This document shows positions 1 to 12,500 of a stretch of DNA of 64,000 nt, piece by piece (the first letter of the stretch is position 1; every line of letters starts with the position of its first letter). The stretch comes from Eleginops maclovinus. Its lineage: Eukaryota; Chordata; Actinopteri; Perciformes; Eleginopidae. The position numbers and the translations under genes were made by a program. The notes under the pieces are model-generated. The model was not told the origin of the DNA, ran no database searches, and saw nothing but the letters and a program-made list of their open reading frames with translations. The stretch covers positions 5,205,043-5,269,042 of the forward strand of contig NC_086362.1 of the NCBI RefSeq assembly GCF_036324505.1, written 5' to 3'.

Positions 1-534
1 GGCTTTAAATGCCAACATGTAGTTTATTGCTGCTAATTAATTAAAGCTAGCTATGGCAGTATGTTGAAATTAATATACCGGTAACATGACGTCTCTGTGT
101 TATTATTAACATGTTAGTGGAGCCTCTGCTCGGCCCTGTAACCTGCTGTATATGATCAAGTCTCTATGGCAGCGTTAGATCACCTTGTCATTGGTGTGTT
201 AACGGGGATTTGGCTGACAAGCTTTCTAAAAGCCGGCGATTCCACAGAGGACAGAGGCTGCAGATCCTCAACACTCTGCCACGAGTCTCTGAACTTCTTG
301 TGGTTTAACCAGCAGACCGAGAGAAAGTGACCTTCTGTTTCTTCGGCCTGCGTGTGTTTTTCTTTTCTTTTCTCCGAGCCTTCAGCTCTCCATTGCGAAT
401 CTGTTTCTGCAGCTCTCTTAACCAATAGTAAACAGGCTTACTGAGTTACTATTCTAGCGGCACAATTGTTCCTCTGGTGTCGGAATGTCTCTCGATGTTT
501 GTGAATTCTTAAAAACAAAACACCACATCATGTC
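1..534. other. Unique sequence, no gene seen
   Basis: No repeat, RNA gene or convincing exon is visible. The reading frames here are short and show no recognisable protein motif. Confidence 0.5.
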
Positions 535-688
535 GGGTTTAAACGTGTTGTAACTGCGTTACTGAGAATTGTAACGGGTATTATATTACCCACATTTCAG
601 AAGTAATGCGTTATGTTACTGCGTTACAGCCAAAAGTAATGCATTACTGTAACTCCGTTACTTTTGTAACGCGTTACACCCAACACTG
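535..688 (-). mobile_element. hAT-like non-autonomous transposon, end fragment
   Basis: The stretch is built from repeated GTAAC/GTTAC blocks (for example GTAACGCGTTAC near 666-677) and stops at CCCAACACTG (679-688). Read on the minus strand it begins CAGTGTTGGG, a typical hAT-type terminal inverted repeat, and runs into the GTAACGCGTTAC-rich body found in a very common teleost repeat (recognised from memory). The opposite terminus is not found, so only one end survives. The left boundary is approximate. Confidence 0.6.
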
Positions 689-1100
689 TTGGTTGCTTAT
701 AGGAATGGTTCCCATTCCAACTTCTGTGAAGTTGTTTTTGATTTGTGTTCTTCCCTCTAGTGACCATACTGTACGTTGATAAGTGTAAAGCTTTGAACAA
801 GAATCCCTTTTTTCTCATGTCTAACTGTAGAAACTGTTTTGGCTGTAGGAAACATCTCAGTAGAAAAGCAAGCGAGAGGAATGTTTTTCCCTGTGCATCC
901 TTCGTATCTGAATATTAACGAAAGCCTCCTACCACCCTCAACATTTGACCTCTTTATTTTAATTTGTTTATGGATCTGGTGTGTATACATTTCAAAGACT
1001 AGGACTGAACCCAATCTTATCTAGATTAGCTGGACCCAACCCCGCGATTATCCACAGGAAACCCCAATGAATACACAGCCGACTAATTCAATCTTTTCAG

Positions 1101-1161
1101 AGGACACTTTTGGTGCCTACTGGACTCCATAGGTAATCCAGTGTGTGGCACAAAAGGTCCT
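1101..1161. other. 61-nt imperfect hairpin
   Basis: The arms pair as AGGAC/GTCCT, CTTTT/AAAAG, GTGCC/GGCAC, then one G-T wobble, one A-T pair and CTGGA/TCCAG, closing on a 12-nt loop. That is about 22 pairs, interrupted only by single A and G bulges on the 5' arm and a 3-nt bulge on the 3' arm. The size and shape fit a short pre-miRNA-like fold or the relic of a palindromic MITE. No flanking target duplication is seen. The structure is directly readable; any function is inference. Confidence 0.4.
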
Positions 1162-2253
1162 GTTTAAATGGAACTAGCCAGATCTACCCAGTAGTTAGAG
1201 GATCTCCGGAGTGTTGGCTTTCCTAAAACGGGATTGTAAGGGAATCTCAACGTTCTCAAAGCTTCTCCCCAGCATGCCCTCTTTCCGAGGAGATTACTGG
1301 GCCGGTAAAAGTATCCTAATGGCATTGGAAGGGTATTTTGTGAGTGACAGAACCAAAAGATTGTTGACGACCACTCTGTGCTTGTGTGTGTTTGAATGCA
1401 CGTGCATAGTACGTGTTACCTTCACATGTGTGCTAACTGAATGATTGTCCTCACAGACATTAGCTTCTCATGTCTCGTCTGTCTATCTGTGTGTGACAGG
1501 CGAGAGAGCAAGAGGGTGAGCCCTAGCCTGAAATAGAAGAAAAATAATCTCATTCCTGACTCGCCTCTATCTCCCCCTTGACGCAGTGTGCCTGTGCTGC
1601 CCTGTGAGATTTGGGTCAGTTTAGATCTATTGACCCTACAGGCTCAGTCAGAGTAAGCTTTAGGGCTCTCATGACAGATGTTGTCTAGTGGCACACTGAA
1701 ATGAATGGATTTAGTTTTCAGTCAAAAAATACAAGAAAAGGACCGAGAGGAAAGCGTGTCTGAAAATTGATCAGCGGAGTTACTCTCTCTACTTTGATTT
1801 TAATAAAATGTGAATGTAAAATTCAGACTGCATATGAAGTTATTGAAAGAACAAAGGACTGGTCACACCAGAATTTCAAACAAACCAATATTTTACCAAA
1901 GTGAGTGCAATCGTTATATCCTGACTTAAATTCCATTGCTATTCGCACTTTGGGCAATTGACTATTGAAAGCTTTTTTGTTAGTGCTGACCTTAAATGGG
2001 GTACAGAGCTAAAAAGTGTAAAATTAAGGAAATAGTGTCACCTTTTAAGCGTTGTTCCAACATTCACTTTTTCTATGACCTTCTCAATTCACAATTTGCT
2101 GCTGCAGAATTAACGGTTACTAAGCTTGTGAGCTTTGCGAGCTTGTTGTTTTGTTTTAAATGTTCAGTAAAGGGTAAATAAAATGCCCAACAGGAGTCTT
2201 TATAATCCTAAAGAGATAAATAATGAAAATATCTTTGATGTATAGAAAATGAC

Positions 2254-2348
2254 TTTCTATTCCAGCTGGTTAGCAATCGGCTCACTAGACCGAATACAAA
2301 CAAAAAGGGGGGATTCATGTTGTCATTTAATCCTTTCTGGAATAGAAA
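2254..2348. repeat. 12-bp perfect inverted repeat, 71-bp loop
   Basis: TTTCTATTCCAG at 2254-2265 is the exact reverse complement of CTGGAATAGAAA at 2337-2348. No target duplication flanks it. A pair of this length may occur by chance in 64 kb, so meaning is uncertain. Confidence 0.3.
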
Positions 2349-4297
2349 AGGCCGTCTTAAATTTCCACGCTGGATAATATGATATCCTGTACATGCAATT
2401 GTGCAGAATAATGCTATTCCTATTTTTTATAAACTCTCCACAGTTGTAACATAAACAGTCCAAATATTTCACTGTGTATCACATCAGCTTATTGAAGCTG
2501 GCTTTTTCTGTAGAAAGGTGACACACTGAAAAGACAGCAATGAAAACTTCTCTATTCATTATTTAAATTTGACCTTATCATGAAAGAAATGTAACTTTTT
2601 CCTGTCTGAATGAAAAAACTAATAATGCCATGACCTTGCCTTGTCGCACAGATCAGTATCATTGTGCTGTTGTGAGGCAGCACAAAAACCTTCACTTTGG
2701 AAAAAATCAAAAAGACTTCGGAAAGAAATATTGCTTTAAACTTTGTGTCAAAATGTCTAGTGGTGTTAGTGCTGTCAATCTCCGCCAATTTTTCTCTATT
2801 TGTGTTTTGTTGTTGTGAGTGTAGCTGTAAATGCTCAGAGTGCGACTCCTGCGACTACCGGTGTCCTTAGACATGGCCAATGTTCCAGGGAGATGTGCAG
2901 CATTTATTTGTCTGGCAGTAATGAGGAGAAGGAGGCTAGAGGTGTTTTCAGGCGTGCCCCTCTAACACACACATAAACACACCAACTACCGATGCCACCC
3001 ACCCCAACAAAGCTGCTGTTCCTTACAGCTACAGCAAACCTCAGTAAGGCTTGCAGTGGTGAAGAGGTGAAGACAGACATGGCTGGGTGTGAAATGTGAC
3101 AAGCACTGGTGGATTGTTCTCCAAATAGATGTGAAAGTAGCTCAGCTACACCTTTACTAATATTATACATGTGTTGATTTTGCGTTGGAAATGTCATTCT
3201 GGTTTTGCCATTCTCTTTCGCACACAGAGATGCTTGAAAATCCCATTGATGTTATTGCTCGGTAGAGAAAGGTGGTACTGTATAAGAGGTGGCTGAATAA
3301 AGTGAGTGAACACTTGCCTGGTGGGTCTCTGCACTGTTAATTCACTTATATGGCTGCTCTGCAAAAGCAATGGGACTTAATTAAATGTCTCACCTAGAGC
3401 AGCGGAGGATCATGTTGCTACTAAATCCGGTTTGAGGTAATGCCGCACTTTATTGTGACGATCAGTGCTTCCCCAGGGGTTCAATTACAGCTGAATCTAA
3501 TTGAAGGAGAACTGTGCAACAATGCCGCCTCCCCCCACCTGTCCCTTTCCCTTTTTGTTCTTCGTAATCAAAGTCTCCGGTATTTTAACTAAGTCGGATT
3601 ACCTTGGGAAGTCTTACGAAAGTCTTTTGTGGACCGGAGATGAACAGCTGGTGGCAGAGGTCCACAAACTCATTACTGGAGTTTAGAGCAGAATAGCCTT
3701 TACAAAAGAGTGTAATATCCCCCATTAATTCTCCTTATAGGAAGTCAATTCATTAACTAAGGCAGTAATAGACCGGAATCTCCATTTGCTGATCAGTCAG
3801 ACGAGAATTGGACATGTTAAATTTGAGCCGTTCCCAAAGAATACTTTGATATTTACTAAGTGGTTGACAATCTTCTGGAATCGCAAGCAGTTTCCATAGT
3901 AACCCAGCTGAAGTGTTACGGCCAAATTTATCATCAAAGATAATATGTTAAAAAAATACACCCGTGGCATAGGATAATATCTGTGAAACGCTATGCAAGA
4001 CCCTTGACAGATCAAAGGAGAGAGATCCATAAAATATTGAAAAGAACAGCACATTAGGTTTTCTGATATAGGTATAAAGAAAAGTAAATACCATTGGGAT
4101 TCCAAGATGCTGTTGCTTGAATTTATACTACATTATTACTACATGGTTTAAATGTTTAAACCATTGTCTGTGTTAACTTTCCCCATTTTGGAAAAACCTG
4201 TTTTGATTGTATACAGTATGACACATTCTTACAGATTCTATTGAATTAATTAAAGTTCACCTTCAGCTACGTTTTTACGTCTGTAAATGGACTATAC

Positions 4298-4793
4298 CAG
4301 GGGTGTCCAAACATTTTTCACCGAGGTCCACACACAGAAAAAGATACGGAGAGCTGGGCCACCTGTAGAGGTGAATATTACCTCAGGTGTAGGTGAATAA
4401 TGCGTGTTACTTACAAATGGTTTAAGGAAAAAACACGCCTACATCCCATCTCTCTTTAGGGTTTCATTTATTTGGTTGGCAGCTCATTCCCTAAAACAGA
4501 AGCCTCAGATTGCTGATAATACGAGTAAATATGAAGGTTCAATTTCAAGCTTGTTATGGAAATAAGTTATTGGGTTTTTTTTATTATCAACTAAGATTTG
4601 TTAGAAAATGATTTAAATTGTAAATGACTGAATTTATTTGAAAATTGGGCTCATTGATATATTTGAACATATATTTGAGAAGTACATATAAGACAAGCAA
4701 AAGTTTAATTTGTGGGCCATATTCCGTTATACTTTTAGAATTTGCAGAGGGCCGATTCAAAATGGCCTGCGGGCCGTAGTTTGGACACCCCTG
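4298..4793. mobile_element. Non-autonomous hAT (Charlie-type) element with TSD
   Basis: The element is 496 bp. Its left terminus CAGGGGTGTCCAAAC (4298-4312) is repeated in perfect inverted orientation at 4779-4793, giving 15-bp terminal inverted repeats. It is flanked by an 8-bp target duplication with one mismatch: GACTATAC (4290-4297) and GCCTATAC (4794-4801). The CAGGGGTG-type ends, the GGCCCGC-rich subterminal sequence and the 8-bp duplication are diagnostic of hAT elements of the Charlie type. The interior is AT-rich and encodes no transposase, so it could only have moved with a transposase supplied in trans. The single mismatch suggests an old, immobile insertion. Confidence 0.87.
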
Positions 4794-6914
4794 GCCTATA
4801 CTACGATTTATATTTTGACTAACATGTAATTCCCACATAAAAGCAACAGCCTGTAAAGAGGCTGGAAGCACATTTACTTTACCCTATTGAGAAGCAATGG
4901 ATTTGGCCTCGCCATGCCAACCACTGCATGGCTGAGCAGTACGCGTCATTACTGGTTGACGGTCGCCAGTCTGTGGGGAATGCTATCTTTGACACTGGGC
5001 CCCAAGCAGGTCTTTACTCAAAACCAATTTAGAGGAGGGGCCCAAGTACCAATCAGTTAGAGCAGAACTATAGATACCATACCAATAGGTACTGGATTGT
5101 GATTATTCAAATGACCTCAAATGAAGCGTTGCTCAATTGGTTATCCCTGCCAACACTATATAGAGTAATCACACAGACCATATTTAATGCTTCTCAAAAA
5201 GGTAAAATAAGCTGATTTTAAAACATATTAGACCATTTACATGAAGTGCATTATGACCACTTAAACGCTTAAAGGGATAATATGTAAATATTCCAATTGC
5301 GACGTTTACATAAGCAGCGCATCTGAACTTCTGTTATAGAAAGGAACAAAAGATCTGTCGCACAGGGAAAGACTTTACTGTGCCCTGTTACTGACTCCAA
5401 ACATAAACTACTATAATAGTGTACACTACATGTTAAAGTCTACTGTTAAACAAAAGTATTTTCCAAAAATGTCCCCCTTATTCCTTAACTTGTCAATAAA
5501 TCTACACCCCATTCTGCTGTTGTACTTCGGAGAGAAGCTTATTTATACGCTCACTGCAGGGATTCCAGTCATTTCAGTTGTGATTCATCAAGCTTAATAG
5601 GTACACTTGAAGGGGCTTGGGATTCGGCTGCATTAGTTTTTACCATTTCTTCTTCTAAGTTACCTAGCTGGCAGTAAAAGTGCACAATACATTTTCCACA
5701 TAATTGCATCTTTGTACCAAAAAACTATTCTTCAAGGTTATAAGGAACCATAACAGAAATGTAACGGGGAAGAAATGGGTTTTTCTTTCTATACACAAAA
5801 GGAGACTGGTTTAATACTGCTTTTAGGTGAGCATTAGCAATTCATTTGTAAAAAGTCTAAACCATGAAGAATTGGATCTGACTCTAGGTATGATTGTACA
5901 CACATTCCAATTTAAATAAAGAAATATGTAGCCCGTCTTCCAAGCTGGTTTAGGGAGTTAAAGAAAACAGAGTCCCCTGAGTTTCCTCCTCTTTGTCTGT
6001 CAGCGCCTGCACCGCTGTAGAGCTAATCAAAATTGACAGTTTCTGCAAATCCCTCCACTGAAGCATGCATTCTCATCCACACATTACCTCCATTGTCAGC
6101 CATATCAAGTATAATAAATAAACATTAACGACTGCGCAGAATAGATAGGAAAGGGAAGCGTAATGAGACCAAACATTCAAGTTTGTAACATCTCTCTCCC
6201 CGGAGACTGATATGAAATTGAACACGATTAATAAAAGGCCTTAAATTAATTGCCGTCTTCTTTGTTGGACTCTGAGTGGAAACTTTAATGTGATGTGATT
6301 TGAAAGGAAACAAAAGGATTGAGAGACAAGATGCAGTCCTTTATTTTAGCTCGACAGAGGAGTGCAGGATTTTAAGTGTTATTTATGTGTTTTCACTTTT
6401 CTAAGAGGTAGAAAGAACATCAGTAACCGTTTTCTCGTTGATCATTTATAAGCCTTAGATGAATGTAGTGTTTTTTTCTTGGTGGATTTGGAAATATGAT
6501 CGCTTGAGACATCTGTAAATGAGCTACATAAAACCAAAAGGTTTGTCTGAGTTCACACAGGTTTTCAGCACAAGTGAAAAGCCAGATCCAAAGAGGCATC
6601 TTTATTTTTATTATCCAGTCCATTATTTTAAGCTCTGGAAGATGTGAATATCTACAGGAAGTTAAATACAGCTCTTACACTACACAATATTTGGTCACTG
6701 TGTCAAGTTAGGTCATAATAGACTTAAAGACCAACCGAAGCTTGCCGTCTTTCCCAAAATGTCATGTGGAAGGAGCTGCTAGGGTACGTCTTCCAGGAAC
6801 AAAAATATAGACAAACAGTAGTTGGGTATTTAGGGAAAACAACAATAAAACAATAACAAAAATCAGACCTATCTTTCATGATGTTCCTTAACATTATGAG
6901 AAAATAGTGGGACC
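4794..6914. other. Unique sequence, no gene seen
   Basis: No repeat boundary or exon was recognised. The part at about 6000-6310 is less AT-simple and holds homeodomain-type TTAAATTAATTG and TGACAG motifs, so it could include a conserved non-coding element. This cannot be shown from one sequence. Confidence 0.4.
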
Positions 6915-7235
6915 TTTTTAAAGTCGACATTTAGAAAATAAGGGCAGAGATTTTGTAGTGATCATTTCTGAAGAAATAGTCAGAAATGAAAACAAAATCA
7001 AAAGCACAAAAATGTGGGAGACAAAAACTGAAAAAAGTGATCATTTTGAAGAAATAGTCGGAATTTCAAATTTGAAAGAAAAGTCTGAAGTTTGAAAGGA
7101 AAAAAGGCTGGGAGACAAAAAGTGTGAATTTTTCACAGAAGACGATTAGGGACACTTTTTTATAGTCTACATTTACAAAAGAAGTCAGAAATTTGAAATA
7201 ATGATAGGACATTGGAAAGATTTGATAAAAAGTTG
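6915..7235. repeat. Degenerate A-rich tandem repeat (GTCAGAAATTTGA-like)
   Basis: Variants of AGTCAGAAATTTGAAA recur along the stretch: AGTCAGAAATGAAAA, AGTCGGAATTTCAAATTTGA, AGTCTGAAGTTTGAAA and AGTCAGAAATTTGAAA. There are also two copies each of GTGATCATTT(C/T)TGAAGAAATAGTC and GGGAGACAAAAA. It is a strongly purine-biased, decayed minisatellite of a kind common in fish genomes. Unit length is irregular and the boundaries are approximate. Confidence 0.6.
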
Positions 7236-8880
7236 AAGGGCGGTTTAGTCACGTCCTTTCTGAAAAATGAATTCAAGTCAAACATTCCAGCTATTGTGTT
7301 GTGTACTATGACACACTACACTGGACAAAACCTTCCTGTATAAATCATTCTAAACAAGCATTACGTGTTATGTTCAGAATTCAAGAGAAAAAGAGGAAAT
7401 CCCAACAGATGCAAAGGGTTACACTTGTCAATTGGTTAGGGTCCCTTTCAGCTTCCTTCTGTTCACCTTCAAGGTTTTCCAATTCAACAAACTGCCCGTA
7501 GTCATATAGCCTACCTTGTCTAGTGGCATTCATACATACCCTTTTATTTTCTTCCTTTTTCCAGGACCCCAGTAAACTATGCAGCTTGGGCTCATCAGAG
7601 GCCCAGTCACATACAGAAGTTTCTGGTTATCTCCCCCAAGGCTCTTCTACCAGACACAAGAGAATAAACTGTGCACTGAATAACAATGCATGAAGAGTTA
7701 AAGGTGTTGAGAAGCCCGTCCTCCCTTGTCTCTCTCCACCTAACATTTGGGTGGGGGCTGGCCGCTAGTTTCCAGGTCACGATTTGTGAAGCATTCGCCA
7801 AGTTTGGCTCGAACGGATGACTTAACTGCATCAGGTGTGTAAAGGCCCTCTGTCATTCAGAAAATCACGTGTTGGTTTGTAATTTACTCTGCAGCAAAAA
7901 TACACATTCATAAACAACTTCCTTTAGCCGAACCACGTAGCAACTGCAGTAAGTCATAACTTATTTTAATAACTAAGCTAGTCCATCTGTCTTAACAAGA
8001 TGTGTTCCATTTGGTTTGTACTCTAAATGAACTCGTGGCACAGTGTGAGATCCTTGTGTGGGTTGGGAAGGCAGACACAAGGACACTCAGCAGATGGACC
8101 CCACTGCAGCGTGGCGACAGGGTGACTGGTGGGGGGGAAATAGGAGGTCCAGCAGGCTCTAAGACCCCAAAACTCTCAGGCATTGGCCTCCATCTCACAC
8201 ACACAACCCACGCACACTCACAACGCCTTGTCTTGATGACAAAAGTGAGAAACTTCACACTCGATCTCAGCGGATGCAAGACAGGTGGTGAGGAGGATAG
8301 AGGGAGGTGGGAAAAAGAGGCTGCAGGAGCAGATGAAGTGAAAGAGATACTTGAATGCAAAATGTCTTGGCATTGATATAAAGTTGGCTGTGCGTAACTG
8401 TTCTCTGGCCTAACTGCTGATCGACGCGCTGGCAAAACTTCAACTTGCTCCCCAAAGGTGAGACAGCAGACGCTCAAGCCAGGTGGAGCAGTGACATTGG
8501 TGTCAGACATCCCACTTGGAATTAAAGTTGGGAGGGAGACTGTGTGTGACTTGCTCTTGTTGGCTGACACCACATTCTTCAGTTCTGAGCCACTGCTTCC
8601 TGTTGGACTTTGGTGCCTATTCAAATATGTTTTTAGGAAAAAGCGGCTTACACAGTGCATGCACATTCATTATGTCATAAAAACTGTTGTGTACCTGGAT
8701 GACAGACATTTCTAAAAGTAGCCTTGAAGTAAGCTTACAGTAATGGACAACGTTAGCTTACAGTGATGCATAAAGTATCAATAAAAGGTATAAAATATTA
8801 GCACGATGTCAATAACTGTTAAAATTACCTTAACATAAACAGAGAAATAATTACCTTTTTAAAGTAATGTTTAAACATTT
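7236..8880. other. Unique sequence with overlapping open frames, no gene called
   Basis: A 224-codon minus-strand frame (7992-8666) overlaps open plus-strand frames (8002-8376 and 8458-8715). The minus-strand product is Ser/Pro-rich with no recognisable domain, signal peptide or repeat. Several frames being open at once points to local scarcity of stop-forming trinucleotides rather than coding selection. I therefore do not call a gene. Confidence 0.45.
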
Positions 8881-9514
8881 AAAGGTGCCATAGAATGGAA
8901 ATCTGTATTTACCTTGGCTTAGTTGAATAAGGAGAGTTCGGTACATTGAACTGACATACCGTGAACCTCAAACACCATCGTTTGCCTCCTTCACGTGCAA
9001 ATCATGAATATGCGTATCACAGCGGTAAAACGGGCGAATTACAACAATCCCTGTGTGTGACGTCACACGCGGTAGTCCAACCCCAACATTTGCATACACC
9101 AGCTGCTGGAAACACTAACGCTGACACTTACCACTCCGTAACGTTGCTCTCCAATATACGACCAACTGGCTGTTCTTCAAATTCCTCGGTTTCCTCCTCC
9201 GATAAAGGCTCAAACATGTACGGTTGGATGCCAATAGCCTCCATGGTTCATCTCTCGGAGTTTTTGAGAACTTCACTTAGTTCTTTGGGCTCTGAGGCAG
9301 TCAGGGATTGCTCCTTGTAAACCAGCCAATCAGAGCAGAGCTCGTCATAATTATTTAAATGAGCCCCCAAATAAGGCAATTCAGCTTGTTTCATTCTAGG
9401 ACCAAATCATAGGGTTGTAAATGGGCCTGTAAAACCACATCTGGACATTTAGGATCAACCAAATATACCTTCTTTGTAGACATCAGAGAACAATTTAAAA
9501 TACCAGACCTTTAA
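8881..9514. mobile_element. MITE-like non-autonomous DNA transposon
   Basis: The left end reads TTTAAAGGTGCCATAGAATGG (from about 8878) and the right end reads CCAGACCTTTAAA (9503-9515), giving a short inverted TTTAAAGGT terminus around about 630 bp. The interior, with AATCAGAGCAGAGCTC and TTTAAATGAGCCCCCAAAT near 9330-9372, matches a high-copy teleost repeat that I recognise from memory. The 119-codon frame inside (8961-9320) is not transposase-like. A perfect 14-bp palindrome GTGTGACGTCACAC (9055-9068) contains a consensus CRE. Superfamily is not assigned. Confidence 0.6.
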
Positions 9515-12500
9515 AATGGTAAGCACTGGGTAAAAAAATGTTTTGCCTCCCTAAAAGTGAGCAGAAAATAATGGATAATACGTTTGATTTATAAGCTGAG
9601 TTATAAAATAAAAAACCAAAAAATAAAAATGGTTAAATTGGATTAGGGTAGTATCCCAAAAGTTGATATGTTGAAAAGGTTAGTGAACTTGACCAAACTA
9701 ACCTTATCATTGATCTAAAAACAGCACTGCTTTAAGTACTTCATGGTGTTAGGATACACTTTATTGTTCGATCAATTCAGGATTTCTTCATGCAACAGTT
9801 TAAAATCCAGTCTACGATAATCAGTAATCTGTAAGTATGTTGACTGATGTTAGGGAGATAAATATTGCAGCCGGCCTGGAGGCATTAACACATTCCAGCC
9901 ATTAATCTCCATGTGTGTTTTGCTTTCCTTCCCCTCAATCCAACGGCTCGTATTTGACACTTGCCTCTCAACCGGGAGATGACACAACAGGGTAATTCAC
10001 CTTATCTCCGGCCAGGTTCTTGAATCCAATAAACACGGTTCCCAATTGCCTTTTTGAAGAAGGGATTCCCTGTCGAGCACAGCTAGAAATTGGCTCTGTG
10101 TGGCGTGCAAAGGACTAACAATAGCGAACACAATGAAAGAAGTAATTGACACATTTAGAGGGTGGTAGAAGCCATCGGCATCAAAGGCCAAGCATCTTCT
10201 GATCACACTCTTTACAAACAAGCTTTTAACGCCTCCCCACATTAATAGTCTCTTTATCTCTTTCTGAAGAGTCCTTTGTTTAATGTAAAAGAGGAATAGA
10301 AAAATTCCAAGACAACTAACTATTACAGGAATGTAGTTTGCTCAATAGCGGTCGTTCCCGTCTTAGCCCCCCTCTATCTATTTTCCACCCACCATTACCA
10401 GCGCGAGCCCAAGGTGAAACTCTGATAATTGGTCATATGGGACGGGGGCTGATATTGTTCTGGCAAAGCCACTTTATGTGCCGCTGAACAGGCCAATGAT
10501 GAAGCCAGTGCCATCTGCCCTTCTTTTCCACTCTTCAACACATTCCTACCAAGATTCCCATCACCTCTAATTGATGACACACAATTTGAGAGTCTCTGTG
10601 TAGTGTCAGTGTTGAAATTACATGTGAACTAATCACTCACTGATTGCACCACAGCTTTTCACACCAAGAATTACATCTATGATTTATAAATGATCGGAAA
10701 TGAATGGTTCTTTGATTTATAGAAGGGTAATTATGCGCCATGCTCCGGTGTTATTTCTTGTTTTATTCCCTTCGCTTGTTTAGCCTTCCTCCGTGGTTTT
10801 TCTGCCATTCTTTGCTCCGTGAGTTATGCGGTTCAACAGGCTACCATATGGACAGTAAATGTGGTTTCTGTCACAGCAAAACTCTTTCACACTTTACTAG
10901 CGCTTTGCTTTCTTAATCATGAGCGCCATTATCATTACCGTTGATGTAGCATTTTGTTTTGGTCGTTAGACTCAGGGCTTTGCATGATTAAAAATAAAAT
11001 ATATGGCACGGTGCAATCTGCGGCGTCTGTTGTGCCTGCCGAACCAGCAGTTCTGCCTGCATTGTTATTGCTCTCATCAAAGCCAACAAATGTATATTTC
11101 AGACATTATGCCTCCGCTGCAAGATCCTAGTCACATTGCAGGTTTATCATCTGCTGTTTAAATATTTCATAAGCCAATGGTATTTGTCACACTGTGGAAG
11201 AAAGTTGGTTCACCGTAAGGTTGCCGGTTGTAGGCTTACCTTTCAATCACATCCAAAATGCTCAGTTGCTGATATCCCACCGGCTATCACGCAAGAAGCA
11301 GCTGAACACCCAGAAGGCTTTCCGAATACTGCATTGCATTGTTACCTGTTTTTTTTCAGGAATGGCATCAAACCTTCCAAAGTGTTCTTATGTAGTGTGT
11401 CAAAACACGAAGCTAAACCGCAACCAGTGAAGAGAGAGCCGTAATAAGTTTGACCCTTCCTCATTAGCGTGTCGGTAAAACCTGTAAATAAAGACCATAC
11501 ATATTCAGCCTGTGTGTCCACGTAAACATCGCATTGTACACAATTGGATAACACTTGCTTGAAATGCTGGAAGAAGTTAACATTGCTGCCAGCATTAAAG
11601 TAACATATATTGAGAACTATTTTTGGGTGATTTTATAATACATTAGAGCCTCTTTTGTGTATTACAGGAAGTGAATACTCCTGAATTTGTTAAACCATAA
11701 GCGCCCCAAAGCAAAACTGAAAATGCTATTATCATTAACTCTCTTTCTCAACTCAAGGCAAGTACAAAGAAATGATCTAAAGAGGAAAATTAGACATTAC
11801 TTTTGGGATCTCACTACCTTTTTGGTAAGGCAGTTCAGGGAGACTTTGAGCTCCGTAAAGCAACGCAAAGAGTCAATTAAAATATCAAACTCAAACAGAG
11901 CAGCCAAAGTGACAGAATTATGGCACAGGAAGTCCACTCGCGGATGAAGGAACTGAACACCGAAGTAAATAAGGGTAGAGGAGAAAGCCTCCCATTTTCT
12001 TGGCAGAACTGCATGAGCAAGAAGTTTCTAGTAAAAATAGCAGCCGCTCCAGCAGTGCCTCACCACCTTCCATCCACTGTCTCCCACACATGGAAATAGA
12101 AAGCTGTACAAATATTGCAGTATTTCTTTCCACCATATTAGTTAATTGGTTGTGATAAGATGTCATCACAGTGTGTGGCAAAATGATTGTCTCCCTAAAT
12201 AGTAATGCGTTTCACATTCCATGACAATTATTGACAATAAGGAAAGTTAAGCTGAATTCACAACGCAGCACTAATGAGGTGTCAGCGCCATCTCAGCCAC
12301 TGTGGAAACAACTTTGAGCATCATGGTGAGACGGAAGCCTCAGCAAGCACTCTGATTTCTCTCACTCTTCATGAAACCGGTTAATGGCTCAAGTGCAGAA
12401 CCCAAATGAAGCGAGGACAAAGAGACTCGACTGATCGGCCGTATTCATGATTTCAGAAATCTGCGTTTCTTTAGCATGCAGCCCACGCTCCTTAATATTC

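Larger units (their letters stand above)
689..4297. other. Unique sequence, no gene seen
   Basis: AT-rich non-coding sequence containing the hairpin at 1101-1161 and the inverted repeat at 2254-2348, listed separately. A 20-bp palindrome (TGGTTTAAA, 2-bp centre, TTTAAACCA) lies at 4144-4163. Frames of up to about 100 codons show no domain, and their composition is that of translated non-coding DNA. Confidence 0.5.

Noticed and set aside
4144..4163. 20-bp palindrome TGGTTTAAA-TG-TTTAAACCA
   Set aside because: A palindrome of this size is expected about once or twice in 64 kb of AT-rich DNA. No other signal accompanies it.
7992..8666. 224-codon minus-strand frame
   Set aside because: Ser/Pro-rich with no recognisable domain. 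Plus-strand frames in the same place are also open, so the block is simply poor in stop words on both strands.
11300..11444. THAP-like start (LPKCSYVVCQNTKL) in a plus-strand frame
   Set aside because: The resemblance covers only a dozen residues and the frame ends at once. Two other frames there are also open.
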